This document shows positions 1-11,408 of a DNA stretch of 64,000 nucleotides, in pieces. The DNA is from Motiliproteus sp. SC1-56 (GTDB taxonomy: Bacteria > Pseudomonadota > Gammaproteobacteria > Pseudomonadales > Balneatricaceae), in the NCBI RefSeq assembly GCF_017309075.1, contig NZ_JAEMGS010000001.1, positions 310,001 through 374,000 on the forward strand. The letters are read 5' to 3'. Below the pieces are notes generated by a model, which was not told the origin of the DNA, ran no database searches, and saw only the letters and a list, made by a program, of their open reading frames with translations. The stretch's first letter is position 1. Every line of letters begins with the position of its first letter. The position numbers and the translations under genes were made by a program.

Positions 1-1935
1 GTCCAGCGGGTAGGTTGCTATGCCGAAGCTGGCACCGATCTGCACGGCGCACCCTTCCAGCGCCAGAGGTTGGGCAAAGGCCTGGATTACCCGCTCGGCC
101 AGGTGGCGCACGTCCGCGAGGCTTTCAGGGCCGATAATGATGACGGCGAACTCATCCCCGCCAATGCGGGCGATCACATCACTCTCCCGAAAGCAGCGCT
201 TGAGGACCTGTCCGACCCGCACCAGCACCTCGTCACCGACAGGGTGGCCGAAGCGGTCGTTGACCTCTTTGAACAGGTCCAGGTCCATCATGGCGAGCGA
301 GAGCCAGAGATCTTGACGCTCGGCCAGTTTGACGGCCTCGTGAAAGCGTTGGTTGAAGTGATGGCGGTTGGCCAGCCCGGTTACCGGGTCCGTGAGGGCC
401 AGGCGTTCGATCTCCTCGCGGGCCTTTTTCTGCTCGGTAATGTCCCGAATCACGGCGACAAATCCCAGCACCTGCCGGTCTTCGCTCAACACGGGCGCGC
501 CTTGGGTCAGGCTGGGAAAGGCTTCGCCGTTCTTGCGTCGCATGGCAATTTCAAAAGGCGCCAGGCGCGCGGTGGTCTGCAGGTTGTAGCGGAGTCGTCC
601 CTGCTTCTCGAAATCCTCAGGGTCGGCGTAGAGGCGTTTAAAGCTGCGCCCGACCAGCTCCGCTTCGTGGTAGCCAAAGGTGCGCCCGAACGCAGGATTG
701 GTCATGATCACGTTGCGGCGGGTGTCGGAGACCACCGTGGCGTCGGGCATGCTGTCGAAGATGGCCTGAAACAGCGCGGTCTTTTCGTTCAGGGCGGCGC
801 GGGCTTCGTGGCCGTCTCGGATGGCCGCCTGCAGGCGGCGGTTGTAGCGCACCAGCAGCCCCGCGACCAGTGCGACGCCCGCCAAGACCGCCAGCAGCAG
901 AATCACCGTGGTTTGCCAGCGGCTGAAGTCCGGCCGGGGTGTTGGGTCGTAGATAAAGCCCTCCAGAGAGTAACTGGGCTGAACCATGCCGGTGCGCACC
1001 AGGGTATCGGCCATGTGTTGCCAGCGTGCACGGCTCATGTGACCGTATTCGACCAGCTCCGGCATGATCAGCCCGCGCATGCGCAAGGCTTCGTAGCGCA
1101 GTCGCTCGCGGCTGAGCTCGGGACGGTAGTCTTGCAGGATGAGGGTGATCATCTCCTCCACATGGCTTAAGGCGTACTCCCAGCCGCGCAGGGAGGCGGC
1201 GCGAAATGCCCGTGCCTGTTTTGGGTGCGCCCGCAACTGCTGCTCGCTGGCAAACAGAATGTCGCTGTAAAAGCCGAGCCCGTAGGCGGCGGGGTAAAAG
1301 GCGGCGTAGGGAATGTCCCGCGCTTCGAGTTCGTAGGGCGTGGCCGGCAGGTAGCCGCTGGTCGCAGCCACGCGGCCCTCGACCATCGGTTCGATATCAA
1401 AGGTGTGCTCGGTCAGTATCATTTCGCTGACGGATACCCCTTCGCTTCGTAGCAGGGCAATCAGCTCCACATCCCTGGGTTTGAGCATTACCCGCCGCCC
1501 GGTCAGGTCGGTGAGGGCCTGCACCCCCTTGTCTTGTCGTGCGATCAGCGCCGCTCCCGAGTGCTGAAATACCGCAGCCAGGGCCACCAGCGGGCGGCCC
1601 TGCAGCCGCTGCTGGAGAACGGCCGCGTTGGCCACGCCGTAATCGGCGTGGCCGCCCAGTACCGACTCAATCGGCTCGTGGTCGGGGGAGGCCGGCACGA
1701 ACTCCACCGCAAGGCCTGCCTCGCGGTAATAACCCTGGGCCTTGGCAGCGTAATAGCCGGCGAACTGGAACTGGTGCTGGTTTTGCAACTGCAGGCGAAC
1801 AGGGGTCAGCCCGGCACCGGCCTTGTCCTGGGCGGTGGCAAGTGACGGTGCGAGCAGCACCCAAAGCATCCAAACCAGCCGCGCCGCCGTTGCCGCGCGG
1901 CAGCGATGGGAACGGCGTAGGCGGGAAGCCTCCAT
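1..1935 (-). CDS. Substrate-binding / PAS / GGDEF sensor diguanylate cyclase (3' end cut off)
   Basis: A membrane-anchored signalling protein, probably making cyclic-di-GMP in response to a periplasmic ligand. The first 645 residues are in the window and the C-terminus lies beyond base 1. A signal peptide (about 1-36, ending near LATAQ) precedes an NMT1/THI5-like ABC-type solute-binding domain (about 45-330), one membrane helix (about 343-365), a PAS domain (about 390-500, ending in the usual DITEQK linker) and a GGDEF domain with an intact GGDEF motif at 592-596. An RESD motif five residues before it matches the inhibitory I-site. Start: ATG at 1935, chosen because the signal peptide follows at once. 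Whether an EAL domain follows is unknown. Domain reading is by pattern; ligand unknown. Confidence 0.85.
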   Translation of the reverse strand, partial: MEASRLRRSHRCRAATAARLVWMLWVLLAPSLATAQDKAGAGLTPVRLQLQNQHQFQFAGYYAAKAQGYYREAGLAVEFVPASPDHEPIESVLGGHADYGVANAAVLQQRLQGRPLVALAAVFQHSGAALIARQDKGVQALTDLTGRRVMLKPRDVELIALLRSEGVSVSEMILTEHTFDIEPMVEGRVAATSGYLPATPYELEARDIPYAAFYPAAYGLGFYSDILFASEQQLRAHPKQARAFRAASLRGWEYALSHVEEMITLILQDYRPELSRERLRYEALRMRGLIMPELVEYGHMSRARWQHMADTLVRTGMVQPSYSLEGFIYDPTPRPDFSRWQTTVILLLAVLAGVALVAGLLVRYNRRLQAAIRDGHEARAALNEKTALFQAIFDSMPDATVVSDTRRNVIMTNPAFGRTFGYHEAELVGRSFKRLYADPEDFEKQGRLRYNLQTTARLAPFEIAMRRKNGEAFPSLTQGAPVLSEDRQVLGFVAVIRDITEQKKAREEIERLALTDPVTGLANRHHFNQRFHEAVKLAERQDLWLSLAMMDLDLFKEVNDRFGHPVGDEVLVRVGQVLKRCFRESDVIARIGGDEFAVIIIGPESLADVRHLAERVIQAFAQPLALEGCAVQIGASFGIATYPLD

Positions 1936-2030
1936 GGTTCATCCCTGAATAGAAAGGCGAGGGGCGAGAAGAGGGCCCCGATACGGCGTAATAATAGTTC
2001 AGCCGCGGGGGGCGGAGTATCGGACGGAAA

Positions 2031-2067
2031 AACAAAAGGCCCCAACCTTCCCGGCGGGGCCTTTTTG
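2031..2067 (-). terminator. Rho-independent terminator downstream of dtd
   Basis: A perfect 10-bp stem (2034-2043 with 2056-2065, AAAAGGCCCC pairing with GGGGCCTTTT) has T-runs on both outer sides, so it could act in either direction. The minus-strand genes typA, pip and dtd run into it, so it most likely ends that transcript and shields the next gene. Confidence 0.8.
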
Positions 2068-2214
2068 TAACGAGCGTTTCGTCCTCTGGTGTGAACCGGT
2101 GGCTCTCCCTGCTACCGTCAGATCCCTCTGTCAGCGCGTTGAAAGCAGTATCTCAATCGAACGGCTGTTTGAAAATAGGAAAAATTCCTAAATAGGGTAT
2201 GGGGCACCGGCGGT

Positions 2215-2652
2215 TCAGGCTTCCAGCAGAAACGTTACCGGGCCGTCATTGACCAGGCTGACTTGCATATCGGCGCCAAAGCGTCCCTTTGCGACCGGTG
2301 CGTGAATGCGCCGTGCCTCGCTGACGAAGCGGTCGTAAAGCGCCTCTCCCAGGGCTGGAGGTGCCGCACGGGAGAAGCCGGGGCGTAACCCCTTGGCGGT
2401 GTCGGCCGCGAGGGTGAACTGGGATACCACCAGCAATCCGCCACCGGTCTGGGTGAGGCTGAGGTTCATCTTGCCGTCCGCGTCGGCGAAAATTCGATAG
2501 CTTAAAACTTTTTGCAGCAGGCGTTGCAGGGTGGCCTCGTCGTCATCCTTTTGCACGCCCAGAAAGACCAGCAGGCCGGGGCCGATCTGTCCCACCACCT
2601 GGTCATCCACCTTGACGGCGGCTTCGCTTACCCGTTGCAACAGTGCCAACAT
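2215..2652 (-). CDS. dtd: D-aminoacyl-tRNA deacylase
   Basis: Cytoplasmic proofreading enzyme that hydrolyses D-amino acids (and glycine mischarged on tRNA-Ala) from tRNA. The protein is 145 residues, the usual length for the family, and carries both signature motifs: SQFTLAAD (the SQxT motif) in the middle and NDGPVTF (NxGPxT) near the C-terminus. The frame stays open upstream into pip, but the ATG at 2652 gives the canonical MLALLQRV start and a GAGAGG ribosome-binding site precedes it. It lies 31 bases after pip on the same strand, so the two are probably co-transcribed and end at the hairpin near 2050. Confidence 0.95.
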   Translation of the reverse strand: MLALLQRVSEAAVKVDDQVVGQIGPGLLVFLGVQKDDDEATLQRLLQKVLSYRIFADADGKMNLSLTQTGGGLLVVSQFTLAADTAKGLRPGFSRAAPPALGEALYDRFVSEARRIHAPVAKGRFGADMQVSLVNDGPVTFLLEA

Positions 2653-2683
2653 CTTTGAAGGGGACCTCTCCAGGTTGCCAGCC

Positions 2684-3634
2684 TCAAGCCAGGCGCTCGG
2701 CAAACTGGCGAGTGGCTTTGATCAGGTTGTCGGTGATGCCCGGCTCCTGGGCGCTGTGACCGGCATTGCGGACGATGTGAAGTTCGGCGTCGGGCAGGGC
2801 CTGGTAAAGCTCAAAGGCCTGCTCGATCGGGCAGACCATGTCGTAACGGCCGTGCACGATCACGGTGGGGATGTGGGCGATACGGTGGGCATCGCTCAGC
2901 AACTGGCCCTCTTCCATAAAGGCCTTATGGACGAAGTAATGGGTCTCGATACGGGCCTGGGCGAGGGCGAAGTGAGGCTCCCGGGACTGCTCCACCAACT
3001 CCGTGTTGGGGGCCAGGGTTGAGCAGCGTGCCTCCCATACGCTCCAGGCCTTGGCGGCGGCCATGCGCGCGATCTCGTTGTTGTCCATCAAGCGGCGGTA
3101 GTAAGCGCCAACCAAGTCGTCTTGTTCCGGCTCGGGAATGGGTTCGAGAAACTCCCGCCAGTGGTCGGGAAAGAAGCGGCTGGCGCCGCGCTGGAAGAGC
3201 CACTGCACGTCGGCCTGGCGGCAGAGAAAGATGCCCCGCAGAATGAGGCCTGCAACCCGCTCCGGGTGAACCTGGGCGTAGGCCAGGCTCAGGGAGGAGC
3301 CCCAGGAGCCGCCGAACAGCAGCCACTGGTCGATATTCAGTCGAAGACGAATCGCCTCCATGTCACCGATCAGGTGGGCGGTGGTGTTCTTTTCCAGTGA
3401 GCCGTGGGGGACCGAGCGCCCGCAGCCGCGCTGGTCAAACAGAATGATCCGGTACTTCTGGGGGTTGAAGAAGCAGCGGCTGCTGTCGGAGCTGCCGCTA
3501 CCGGGGCCCCCGTGGACCACGAGGACCGGAATGCCCTTGGGATTGCCCGACTCTTCCACGTAAATCTGGTGGGGTGGGTCCACCGCCAGAAAGTGGCGCG
3601 TATGGGGCTGGATTTCGGGGTAGAGGGTCAGCAT
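2684..3634 (-). CDS. pip: Proline iminopeptidase
   Basis: Alpha/beta-hydrolase of peptidase family S33 that removes N-terminal proline from peptides in the cytoplasm. The 316-residue length fits the family. Visible landmarks are the HGGPG oxyanion-hole motif (41-45), DQRGCGRS after it, the nucleophile elbow GGSWGS with Ser110, and the likely triad partners Asp265 (GRYDMV) and His293 (AGHSAQEP). The start ATG at 3634 has GGAG upstream. It sits between typA and dtd on the minus strand; pip-dtd adjacency is common in gammaproteobacteria. Confidence 0.95.
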   Translation of the reverse strand: MLTLYPEIQPHTRHFLAVDPPHQIYVEESGNPKGIPVLVVHGGPGSGSSDSSRCFFNPQKYRIILFDQRGCGRSVPHGSLEKNTTAHLIGDMEAIRLRLNIDQWLLFGGSWGSSLSLAYAQVHPERVAGLILRGIFLCRQADVQWLFQRGASRFFPDHWREFLEPIPEPEQDDLVGAYYRRLMDNNEIARMAAAKAWSVWEARCSTLAPNTELVEQSREPHFALAQARIETHYFVHKAFMEEGQLLSDAHRIAHIPTVIVHGRYDMVCPIEQAFELYQALPDAELHIVRNAGHSAQEPGITDNLIKATRQFAERLA

Positions 3635-3713
3635 GGGGCTCCGTCTCGTTTTCGGCTAAGTATAACGAAAGAGAGCCCGCGAAATTTGGCAAGGCCCTCC
3701 GTGGCCGTATTGA

Positions 3714-5531
3714 TTACCCCTGGCTGCGAGAGGCCCGCTTGCGCTCGTGTTCCTTGAGCAGCTTCTTGCGAACGCGGATGTGGTGCGGGGTGACCTCCAC
3801 GAGCTCGTCGTCTTCGATGAAGTCTAGAGCCTGCTCCAGGGAAAAGCGCACCGGGGGGGTGAGCAGCAGGTTCTCGTCGGTACCCGCGGCGCGGATGTTG
3901 GTCAGCTGCTTGGCCTTGGTGGGGTTGACGGTAAGGTCGTTGCTGCGGCTGTGAATGCCGATCACCATTCCCTCGTAGACGTCGATGTTGGGGTCGATCG
4001 TCAGGCGGCCACGCTCCTGCAGGTTGAACAGGGCGTAGGTCAGCGCCTTGCCGGCGCAGTTGGAGATCAGCACGCCGTTGATGCGGCTGCTCATGGCGCC
4101 CTCTTTGGCGGGGCCGTAGTGGTCGAAGATGGAGGTCATGATGCCGGTGCCCGAGGTCATGGTCAGGAACTGGCTGCGAAAGCCGATCAGGCCACGCGAG
4201 GGCACCGTGAAGGAGAGCCGTACCCGTCCCTTGCCGTCGACCTCCATGTTGGTCATTTCGGCCTTGCGCTTGCCCAGCTCCTCGATGATGCCGCCCTGGT
4301 GCTGTTCCTCCACGTCGATCATCAGCTGCTCAAAGGGCTCGTGGATCTCGCCGTCCACTTCGCGCTGGATGACCTCGGGGCGCGAAACACCCAGCTCGAA
4401 ACCTTCGCGGCGCATGCTCTCGATCAGCACCGACAGGTGCAGCTCGCCGCGACCGGAGACGATGAACTTGTCCGGGCTATCGCCCTGGGCCACCCGCAAG
4501 GCGACGTTGTGAATCAGCTCACGGTCGAGGCGTTCCTTGATGTTGCGGCTGGTGATGTACTTACCGTCCTGGCCGGCGAAGGGCGAGTCGTTGACCTGGA
4601 AGGTCATGGACACGGTGGGCTCGTCGACGGTCAGGGCCGGCAGTGCTTCAACCTGCTCGGGGGCGCAGAGGGTATCGGAGATGTTGAGCTGGTCGATGCC
4701 GGTGATACAGACGATGTCTCCGGCCTGGGCCTCTTTGACCTCGACCCGCTCCAGACCCAGGTAGCCCATCACCTGCAGTACCTTGCCGCCGCGCACGCCG
4801 CCCTCGGCGTCGATGATCTTCAGCTGTGCGTTAGGCGCCACACGGCCGCGCTTGATCCGACCGACTCCGATAACGCCCACGTAGCTGTTGTAGTCCAGGG
4901 CTGAAATCTGCATCTGGAAGGGGCCTTCGGCATCCACCTGCGGGTGCTCGACCTTTTCCACGATCGCCTCGAACAGCGGCTGCATGTCTTCAGCCATCTC
5001 TTCGGGATCGAGTCCGGCGATGCCGTTGAGGGCCGAGGCGTAGACGATGGGGAAGTCGAGCTGCTCGTCGGTGGCGCCCAGGTTGTCGAACAGGTCAAAT
5101 ACCTGGTCCACCACCCAGTCGGGACGCGCGCCGGGGCGGTCTACCTTGTTGATTACCACGATGGGCTTGAGCCCCTGGGCGAAGGCCTTCTGGGTGACGA
5201 AGCGGGTCTGGGGCATGGGGCCGTCCACGGCATCCACCAGCAGCAGCACCGAGTCCACCATGGAGAGCACCCGCTCCACCTCGCCGCCGAAGTCGGCGTG
5301 GCCGGGGGTGTCGACGATGTTGATGCGGTAGCCGTTCCACTCGATGGCGGTGTTCTTGGCCAGGATGGTAATGCCGCGCTCTCTCTCCTGGTCATTGGAG
5401 TCCATGACGCGCTCGGCGCCCTCGTCCCGACGCGCAAGGGTCCCGGACTGCTGCAGCAGCTTGTCGACCAGGGTCGTCTTGCCGTGGTCTACGTGCGCGA
5501 TAATGGCGATGTTTCTGAGGTTCTCAATCAC
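3714..5531 (-). CDS. typA: Ribosome-associated translational GTPase BipA/TypA
   Basis: Translation-factor GTPase that binds 70S ribosomes and helps large-subunit assembly and growth under stress. The 605 residues match the usual length. The G1 loop AHVDHGKTT is at about 12-20, followed by DTPGHADF (G3) and NKVD (G4), then EF-G-like domains and the BipA-specific C-terminal domain. It is divergent from glnA across a 378-base gap, as in many relatives, and a TATAAT-like -10 lies about 36 bases upstream of the ATG. Confidence 0.97.
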   Translation of the reverse strand: MIENLRNIAIIAHVDHGKTTLVDKLLQQSGTLARRDEGAERVMDSNDQERERGITILAKNTAIEWNGYRINIVDTPGHADFGGEVERVLSMVDSVLLLVDAVDGPMPQTRFVTQKAFAQGLKPIVVINKVDRPGARPDWVVDQVFDLFDNLGATDEQLDFPIVYASALNGIAGLDPEEMAEDMQPLFEAIVEKVEHPQVDAEGPFQMQISALDYNSYVGVIGVGRIKRGRVAPNAQLKIIDAEGGVRGGKVLQVMGYLGLERVEVKEAQAGDIVCITGIDQLNISDTLCAPEQVEALPALTVDEPTVSMTFQVNDSPFAGQDGKYITSRNIKERLDRELIHNVALRVAQGDSPDKFIVSGRGELHLSVLIESMRREGFELGVSRPEVIQREVDGEIHEPFEQLMIDVEEQHQGGIIEELGKRKAEMTNMEVDGKGRVRLSFTVPSRGLIGFRSQFLTMTSGTGIMTSIFDHYGPAKEGAMSSRINGVLISNCAGKALTYALFNLQERGRLTIDPNIDVYEGMVIGIHSRSNDLTVNPTKAKQLTNIRAAGTDENLLLTPPVRFSLEQALDFIEDDELVEVTPHHIRVRKKLLKEHERKRASRSQG

Positions 5532-5566
5532 TGCTTCACTCCGGGAGCTGCTTTTAAAAGGGCGCG

Positions 5567-5572
5567 ATTATA
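5567..5572 (-). promoter_or_regulatory. Candidate -10 box for typA
   Basis: On the minus strand these bases read TATAAT, 36 bases before the typA ATG. No good -35 hexamer is visible at 16-18 bases, so this is only a candidate. Confidence 0.35.
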
Positions 5573-5688
5573 CAACAGTTGGAGCCTTACACGCGGTTTG
5601 GCGTTGCAAATATATGCAATAACTTTTCGCTGTATTAAGCTGCGTGCTGAGTGATGTGCTCTGCAATGAGGCGAAAATCAATTCTGCC

Positions 5689-5703
5689 GCACCATTTTGG
5701 TGC
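5689..5703 (+). promoter_or_regulatory. NtrC-type enhancer site upstream of glnA
   Basis: GCACCA-TTT-TGGTGC is a perfect inverted repeat that matches the known NtrC operator consensus (GCACCA-N3-TGGTGC). A weaker half-site, TGCACCA, lies at 5718-5724. They sit roughly 125 and 100 bases upstream of the start point predicted from the sigma-54 promoter, close to the layout of the enterobacterial glnA enhancer. Confidence 0.85.
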
Positions 5704-5796
5704 CTTTGGCGTTTGCGTGCACCAAAACAAAGCGCTGCAGATGGGGGAAGGTGGGGCTGTTTTCGAAGAATCAAAGAGTTATAGGTTTTTAATGTC

Positions 5797-5811
5797 TGGC
5801 ATGGCATTTGC
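5797..5811 (+). promoter_or_regulatory. Sigma-54 (-24/-12) promoter of glnA
   Basis: TGGCATGGCATTTGC matches the sigma-54 consensus TGGCACG-N4-TTGC, with the GG and GC dinucleotides at correct spacing. It predicts a transcript starting near 5823 and a leader of about 87 bases before the glnA ATG. With the upstream NtrC-type site it indicates induction of glnA under nitrogen limitation. Confidence 0.85.
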
Positions 5812-5909
5812 CTTACTATTCACTCGAGTTTTTCCGCTTTGTGCGCTGGCACAGGGGGAAGCAACCGCTTAGGACCAAAATCGGCCCAAGAAAATACGGA
5901 GAGATCCAA

Positions 5910-7313
5910 ATGTCAGAGACTCTGAAACTGATTCAAGAAAGTGAAGCGAAGTGGGTAGACCTGCGTTTCACCGATACCAAAGGTAAAGAACAGCACGTCA
6001 CCATTCCCGTCACCGAAGTGGACGAGGACTTTTTTGAAGACGGTAAGATGTTTGACGGCTCCTCCATCGCCGGGTGGAAGGGGATCAATGAGTCCGACAT
6101 GATTCTGATGCCTGATGATTCCGCTTCCGTGCTGGATCCCTTCACCGAAGACACCACCGTCATCGTTCGCTGCGACATCGTCGAGCCCGCCACCGGCCAG
6201 GGTTACGAGCGTGATCCCCGTTCCGTGGCGCGTCGTGCCGAAGAGTATATGAAGTCTCTGAACGTGGGTGACACCGCCCTGTTCGGCCCTGAACCCGAGT
6301 TTTTCGTTTTTGACGACGTCAAGTGGCACGCCGACATAAGCGGCTGCGGCTACGCCATCTCCTCCGACGAGGCGGCCTGGGCGTCCAACCACAGCTTTGA
6401 AGGTGGCAACATCGGTCACCGTCCGGGCGTCAAGGGCGGTTACTTCCCGGTTCCCCCGGTCGACTCCCTGCACGACCTGCGTGCCGCCATGTGTGACGCC
6501 ATGAGCGCCATGGGCCTCACCGTCGAGGTACACCACCACGAAGTGGGCACCGCCGGCCAGTGTGAAATCGGCGTTGGCGCCAACACCATCGTCGAGAAAG
6601 CCGACGAAGTGCAGATCCTCAAGTACTGCGTCCACAACGTGGCCCACGCCTACGGCAAGACCGCGACCTTCATGCCCAAACCGCTGGTCGGTGACAACGG
6701 CTCCGGTATGCACGTACACATGTCCATCTCCAAGGACGGCCAGAACCTGTTCTCCGGTGACGGCTACGGCGGCCTGAGCGATATGGCGCTGCACGCCATC
6801 GGCGGTGTGATCAAGCACGCCCGTGCTATCAACGCCTTCGCCAATGGCTCCACCAACTCCTACAAGCGCCTGGTGCCGGGTTTCGAAGCGCCGGTTATGC
6901 TGGCTTACTCCGCCCGTAACCGTTCCGCGTCTATCCGTATTCCCTACGTCAGCAACCCCAAGGCCCGTCGCGTAGAGTTCCGTTTCCCGGACCCCTCCGC
7001 CAACCCCTACCTGTGTTTCGCGGCACTGCTGATGGCGGCCCTGGATGGCATCAAGAACAAGATCCACCCCGGTGACCCTGCCGACAAGGATCTCTACGAC
7101 CTGCCCGCCGAGGAAGCGCTGCAAATCCCCACCGTGGCCGAAAACTTCAGCCAGGCCCTGGCCGCGCTGGATGAAGACCGCGAGTTCCTGACTGCCGGCG
7201 GTGTCTTCACCGACGATATGATCGATGCCTATATCGCCCTGAAGAAAGAAGAAGTGGAAGTGCTGAGCATGACCACGCATCCGGTCGAGTTCGACATGTA
7301 CTACAGCGTCTAA
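5910..7313 (+). CDS. glnA: Type I glutamine synthetase
   Basis: Makes glutamine from glutamate, ammonia and ATP; a dodecameric cytoplasmic enzyme and the main point of ammonium assimilation. The 467-residue protein begins MSETLKLI at the ATG at 5910, preceded by GGAGAG; the open frame upstream is leader. The conserved substrate-binding segments are present, and Tyr396 in [10 protein letters not shown] fits the adenylylation site of GSI-beta enzymes, which implies control by GlnE and PII. Transcription is probably from the sigma-54 promoter at 5797 with NtrC. The divergent typA upstream and ntrBC downstream form the classical arrangement. Confidence 0.98.
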   Translation: MSETLKLIQESEAKWVDLRFTDTKGKEQHVTIPVTEVDEDFFEDGKMFDGSSIAGWKGINESDMILMPDDSASVLDPFTEDTTVIVRCDIVEPATGQGYERDPRSVARRAEEYMKSLNVGDTALFGPEPEFFVFDDVKWHADISGCGYAISSDEAAWASNHSFEGGNIGHRPGVKGGYFPVPPVDSLHDLRAAMCDAMSAMGLTVEVHHHEVGTAGQCEIGVGANTIVEKADEVQILKYCVHNVAHAYGKTATFMPKPLVGDNGSGMHVHMSISKDGQNLFSGDGYGGLSDMALHAIGGVIKHARAINAFANGSTNSYKRLVPGFEAPVMLAYSARNRSASIRIPYVSNPKARRVEFRFPDPSANPYLCFAALLMAALDGIKNKIHPGDPADKDLYDLPAEEALQIPTVAENFSQALAALDEDREFLTAGGVFTDDMIDAYIALKKEEVEVLSMTTHPVEFDMYYSV

Positions 7314-7331
7314 GCCAAGCCGCTGGAAGAG

Positions 7332-7358
7332 AAAGCCTCCCTCGGGAGGCTTTTTTTT
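7332..7358 (+). terminator. Rho-independent terminator of glnA
   Basis: A 10-bp stem (AAAGCCTCCC with GGGAGGCTTT, two-base loop) is followed by eight T residues, 19 bases after the glnA stop. A second small hairpin (GCCTACA-GGGA-TGTAGGC, 7359-7376) follows at once. Confidence 0.9.
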
Positions 7359-7447
7359 GCCTACAGGGATGTAGGCATGCCGCGGAGGCAGGGCGCCGGT
7401 AGCGGTATCCGGGACGCCGCAGCACGATGGCGCACGCTCTTGGCTGT

Positions 7448-7462
7448 GCTCTAAAATGGTGC
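7448..7462 (+). promoter_or_regulatory. Probable NtrC site upstream of ntrBC
   Basis: GCTCTAAAATGGTGC has a perfect right half (TGGTGC) and a degenerate left half compared with the NtrC operator. It lies about 140 bases before ntrB, in the position where NtrC autoregulates glnL (ntrB) in enteric bacteria. Confidence 0.6.
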
Positions 7463-7597
7463 GAGGCCCTGAGGCACACTACTCCCTCTCTCTTTATGTA
7501 TTCCGGTTAAAGCCTTTAAAAACAGACGTATAAATTTTCAGCTCTAATGGTTTGCTTTTTGCATTGATTTAATGATCGCAAAGGGATGGGATTCAAT

Positions 7598-8660
7598 ATG
7601 GTGCAGAAGCTTTACAAACAGCTGTTGGATAACCTTTCCAGCGCTGTGCTGCTTCTCGACCGCGACCGCTGCCTGCGCTACATCAATCCGGCGGGGGAGA
7701 TGCTGTTCGAGATCAGTGCCAAGCGGGTCGAGGGGGAGAACATCGTCGGCTTGGTGAGGGATCACGCCGGCTTTTACCAAATTATCGATGACGCCGTCAG
7801 CGCAGGTCATGCCTTTACCCGGCGTGAAGCGCAGCTTCAGCTTCACAGCGGTCGTGAGCTGGTGGCCGATTACAGCGTGACGCCCCTGGCGGCAGACCAG
7901 GGGGGCTACCTGCTGCTGGAAATTCAGCCCCGGGATCGCCTGATGCGTATCAGCCGCGAGGAGGATGCCCGCGCCCAGCAACAGACCACGCGGGAGCTGA
8001 TTCGCGGGCTCGCCCATGAGATCAAAAACCCGCTGGGGGGGATTCGCGGCGCCGCCCAGCTGCTGGACCGGGCGTTGCCCGATGCCAGTCTCAGCGACTA
8101 CACCCAGGTAATCATCGGTGAGGCCGATCGGCTGCAGAACCTGGTGGACCGGATGCTGGGGCCGCGCACCATGCCCAAGATTCAGCCCCTCAATATCCAC
8201 CTGATCCTGGAACGCATCTACAGCCTGATCAGTGCCGAGACCGACGGCAAGCTGGAGGTTATCCGCGATTACGACCCCAGTATTCCCGATGTGGAGGGGG
8301 ACGAGGAGCAGTTGATTCAGGCCTTTCTCAACGTGGTGCGCAATGCCGTGCAGGCGCTCACCGAAGGCGATGTTGAAGCGCCGCGGGTGATTCTCAGAAC
8401 CCGGGCGATTCGCCAGTTTACCCTCGGTACAGAGCGCCACCGGCTGGTCTGCCAGATTGCCATTATCGATAACGGACCCGGAATTCCCGAGGCGCTCAAA
8501 GAGATTCTCTTTTACCCGATGATCAGTGGCCGCGCCGAAGGCACGGGGCTTGGGTTGTCCATTGCCCAGTCGGTGATCAACCAGCACAGCGGCCTTATCG
8601 AGTGCCAGAGCGAGCCCGGCTGTACCGAGTTCCTGATCTACCTACCCTTGGAGCAGAAGC

Positions 8661-8677
<17 letters not shown>
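7598..8677 (+). CDS. ntrB: Nitrogen regulation sensor kinase/phosphatase NtrB
   Basis: Soluble histidine kinase that phosphorylates NtrC when nitrogen is short and, bound by PII, dephosphorylates it when nitrogen is ample. The order is a PAS domain (about 1-110), an H-box with His140 in LAHEIKNPLGG, and a HATPase domain with N, G1 (DNGPGI) and G2 (GTGLGLSI) boxes. The start at 7598 is preferred over an ATG at 7586 because GGGATGGGA lies at a workable distance before it; this gives 359 residues. Its end overlaps ntrC by 17 bases, indicating translational coupling. Confidence 0.96.
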
Positions 8678-10091
<1,414 letters not shown>

Positions 10092-10115
10092 TATGCGGCT
10101 TCAAGAGGTTCTCCC

Positions 10116-10580
10116 ATGCTGCATATCGTGCTCTACCAACCTGAAATTCCTCCCAATACCGGCAACATTATCCGTCTGTGTGCGAACACCGGGTTCCAGC
10201 TGCACCTGATCGAGCCCCTGGGGTTCGAACTGGACGAAAAGCGGGTGCGGCGCGCCGGCCTGGACTACCACGAGCTGGCTCAAGTGTCGCGCCATGACAG
10301 CCTGGAGCACTTTGTCGCCGAGGTGCAGCCGCGGCGGCTCTACGCCCTGACCACCAAGGCACAACGTTCCTACAGCGATGCCCGCTTCGAGGCGGGCGAT
10401 GCCCTTCTGTTCGGTCCCGAAACGCGGGGGCTGCCTGCGGCGGTGCGTGATGCCCTGCCTGGCGAGCAGCGGTTGCGTTTGCCCATGTGCCCGGGCAGCC
10501 GCAGCATGAATCTCTCCAACGCAGTGGCGGTGATGGTCTACGAAGCCTGGCGGCAGCTGGGATTTTCCGGAGGGGAGTAA
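10116..10580 (+). CDS. trmL: tRNA (cytidine/uridine(34)-2'-O)-methyltransferase TrmL
   Basis: SPOUT-class methylase that modifies the wobble ribose of tRNA-Leu isoacceptors. The 154 residues match the family, with the N-terminal [18 protein letters not shown] signature, a central FGPETRGLP and the C-terminal knot motif [25 protein letters not shown] at 10087-10092 overlaps the ntrC stop and could be its own -10, but no clear -35 is seen. It ends convergently with secB at a 10-bp hairpin. Confidence 0.95.
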   Translation: MLHIVLYQPEIPPNTGNIIRLCANTGFQLHLIEPLGFELDEKRVRRAGLDYHELAQVSRHDSLEHFVAEVQPRRLYALTTKAQRSYSDARFEAGDALLFGPETRGLPAAVRDALPGEQRLRLPMCPGSRSMNLSNAVAVMVYEAWRQLGFSGGE

Positions 10581-10586
10581 GGGGAA

Positions 10587-10610
10587 GGGAAGCGGCGGGC
10601 GCCGCTTCCC
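10587..10610. terminator. Bidirectional hairpin between trmL and secB
   Basis: A perfect 10-bp inverted repeat (GGGAAGCGGC with GCCGCTTCCC, four-base loop) fills the 37-base gap between two convergent genes. No T-run follows on either strand, so efficiency as an intrinsic terminator is uncertain. Confidence 0.55.
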
Positions 10611-10617
10611 GGGGAGA

Positions 10618-11100
10618 TCAGTGGGTCTCCTGGGGCGCCTCTTCCTGCGCCTGCTTTCGCATCTGCTCGGCGAACAGGGCTTCGAAGTTCACCGGCGACA
10701 GTTGCAGCGGAGGGAAGCTGCCCTTGAGGGCCAGGTTGTCCACGGCTTCGCGTCCGTACGGGAAGAGGATGGTGGGGCAGAACGCGCCCAGGGTGTGTTG
10801 CAGCTGGGGGCCCTCGATGCCCTTGAGCTGGAACAGGCCGGCCTGCTGCACCTCGATCAGGTAGGCGGTCTCGCCGCCGTTCTTGACGGTGACGGTCAGG
10901 GTCAGGGTCACCTCGTAGAGCTCTTCGCTCAGCGGCCGGGTGCGGCTGTTGATCTCCAGATTGACGTCGGGCTTCCACTCCTGGGTGAAGGCTTTGGGGG
11001 CGCCGGGGCTCTCAAAGGAGGCGTCCTTCAGGTAGAGACGCTGGATCGAAAATTGCGGTTGTGGCTTCTCACCGCCGGCGGTGTTCTCTTGCTCGGCCAT
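10618..11100 (-). CDS. secB: Protein-export chaperone SecB
   Basis: Tetrameric cytosolic chaperone that keeps preproteins unfolded and passes them to SecA. The 160-residue sequence has the SecB core (FSIQRLYLKDASFE near the N-terminus, then CPTILFPYGRE and the conserved proline-rich segment before the C-terminus) and an acidic, glutamine-rich tail. It is the last gene of the minus-strand group rhodanese-grxC-secB, a widely conserved operon; the gap to grxC is 25 bases. Confidence 0.97.
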   Translation of the reverse strand: MAEQENTAGGEKPQPQFSIQRLYLKDASFESPGAPKAFTQEWKPDVNLEINSRTRPLSEELYEVTLTLTVTVKNGGETAYLIEVQQAGLFQLKGIEGPQLQHTLGAFCPTILFPYGREAVDNLALKGSFPPLQLSPVNFEALFAEQMRKQAQEEAPQETH

Positions 11101-11125
11101 TGCTGTGTCCTTAAATGTCAGTGTG

Positions 11126-11389
11126 TCAGTCGGGCTGGTTCAGAAGGCTGTCCAGACGGCCCTGGCGCTCCAGGGCGTAGAGCTCGTCACAGCCTCCCAC
11201 GTGGATGTCGTTGATGAAGATCTGCGGCACCGTGTGGGCGCCGCCGCTGCGGCTCATCATTTCGCTGCGGCGCTTGGGCTCCAGGTCTACCCGGATCTCC
11301 TCATACGCCTGCTGCTTCTGCTCGAGCAGGGCCTTGGCGCGCACGCAGAACGGGCAGTACGCGGTGCCGTAGAGGGTTATCTTGGCCAT
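11126..11389 (-). CDS. grxC: Glutaredoxin 3
   Basis: Small glutathione-dependent thiol-disulfide oxidoreductase of the cytoplasm. At 87 residues it is full length, with the dithiol active site CPFC at 12-15, the cis-proline TVPQIFI and the glutathione-contacting GGCDEL near the C-terminus. It lies between the rhodanese gene and secB on one transcript. Confidence 0.95.
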   Translation of the reverse strand: MAKITLYGTAYCPFCVRAKALLEQKQQAYEEIRVDLEPKRRSEMMSRSGGAHTVPQIFINDIHVGGCDELYALERQGRLDSLLNQPD

Positions 11390-11408
11390 GGTGCGCCGCT
11401 CCTCCTGT

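Noticed and set aside
3951-4904. A 317-codon plus-strand frame within typA
   Set aside because: Antisense shadow of the typA coding sequence, with no domain.
5913-7280. A 455-codon minus-strand frame within glnA
   Set aside because: It lies wholly antisense to glnA and reflects the GC-rich codon structure of the real gene.
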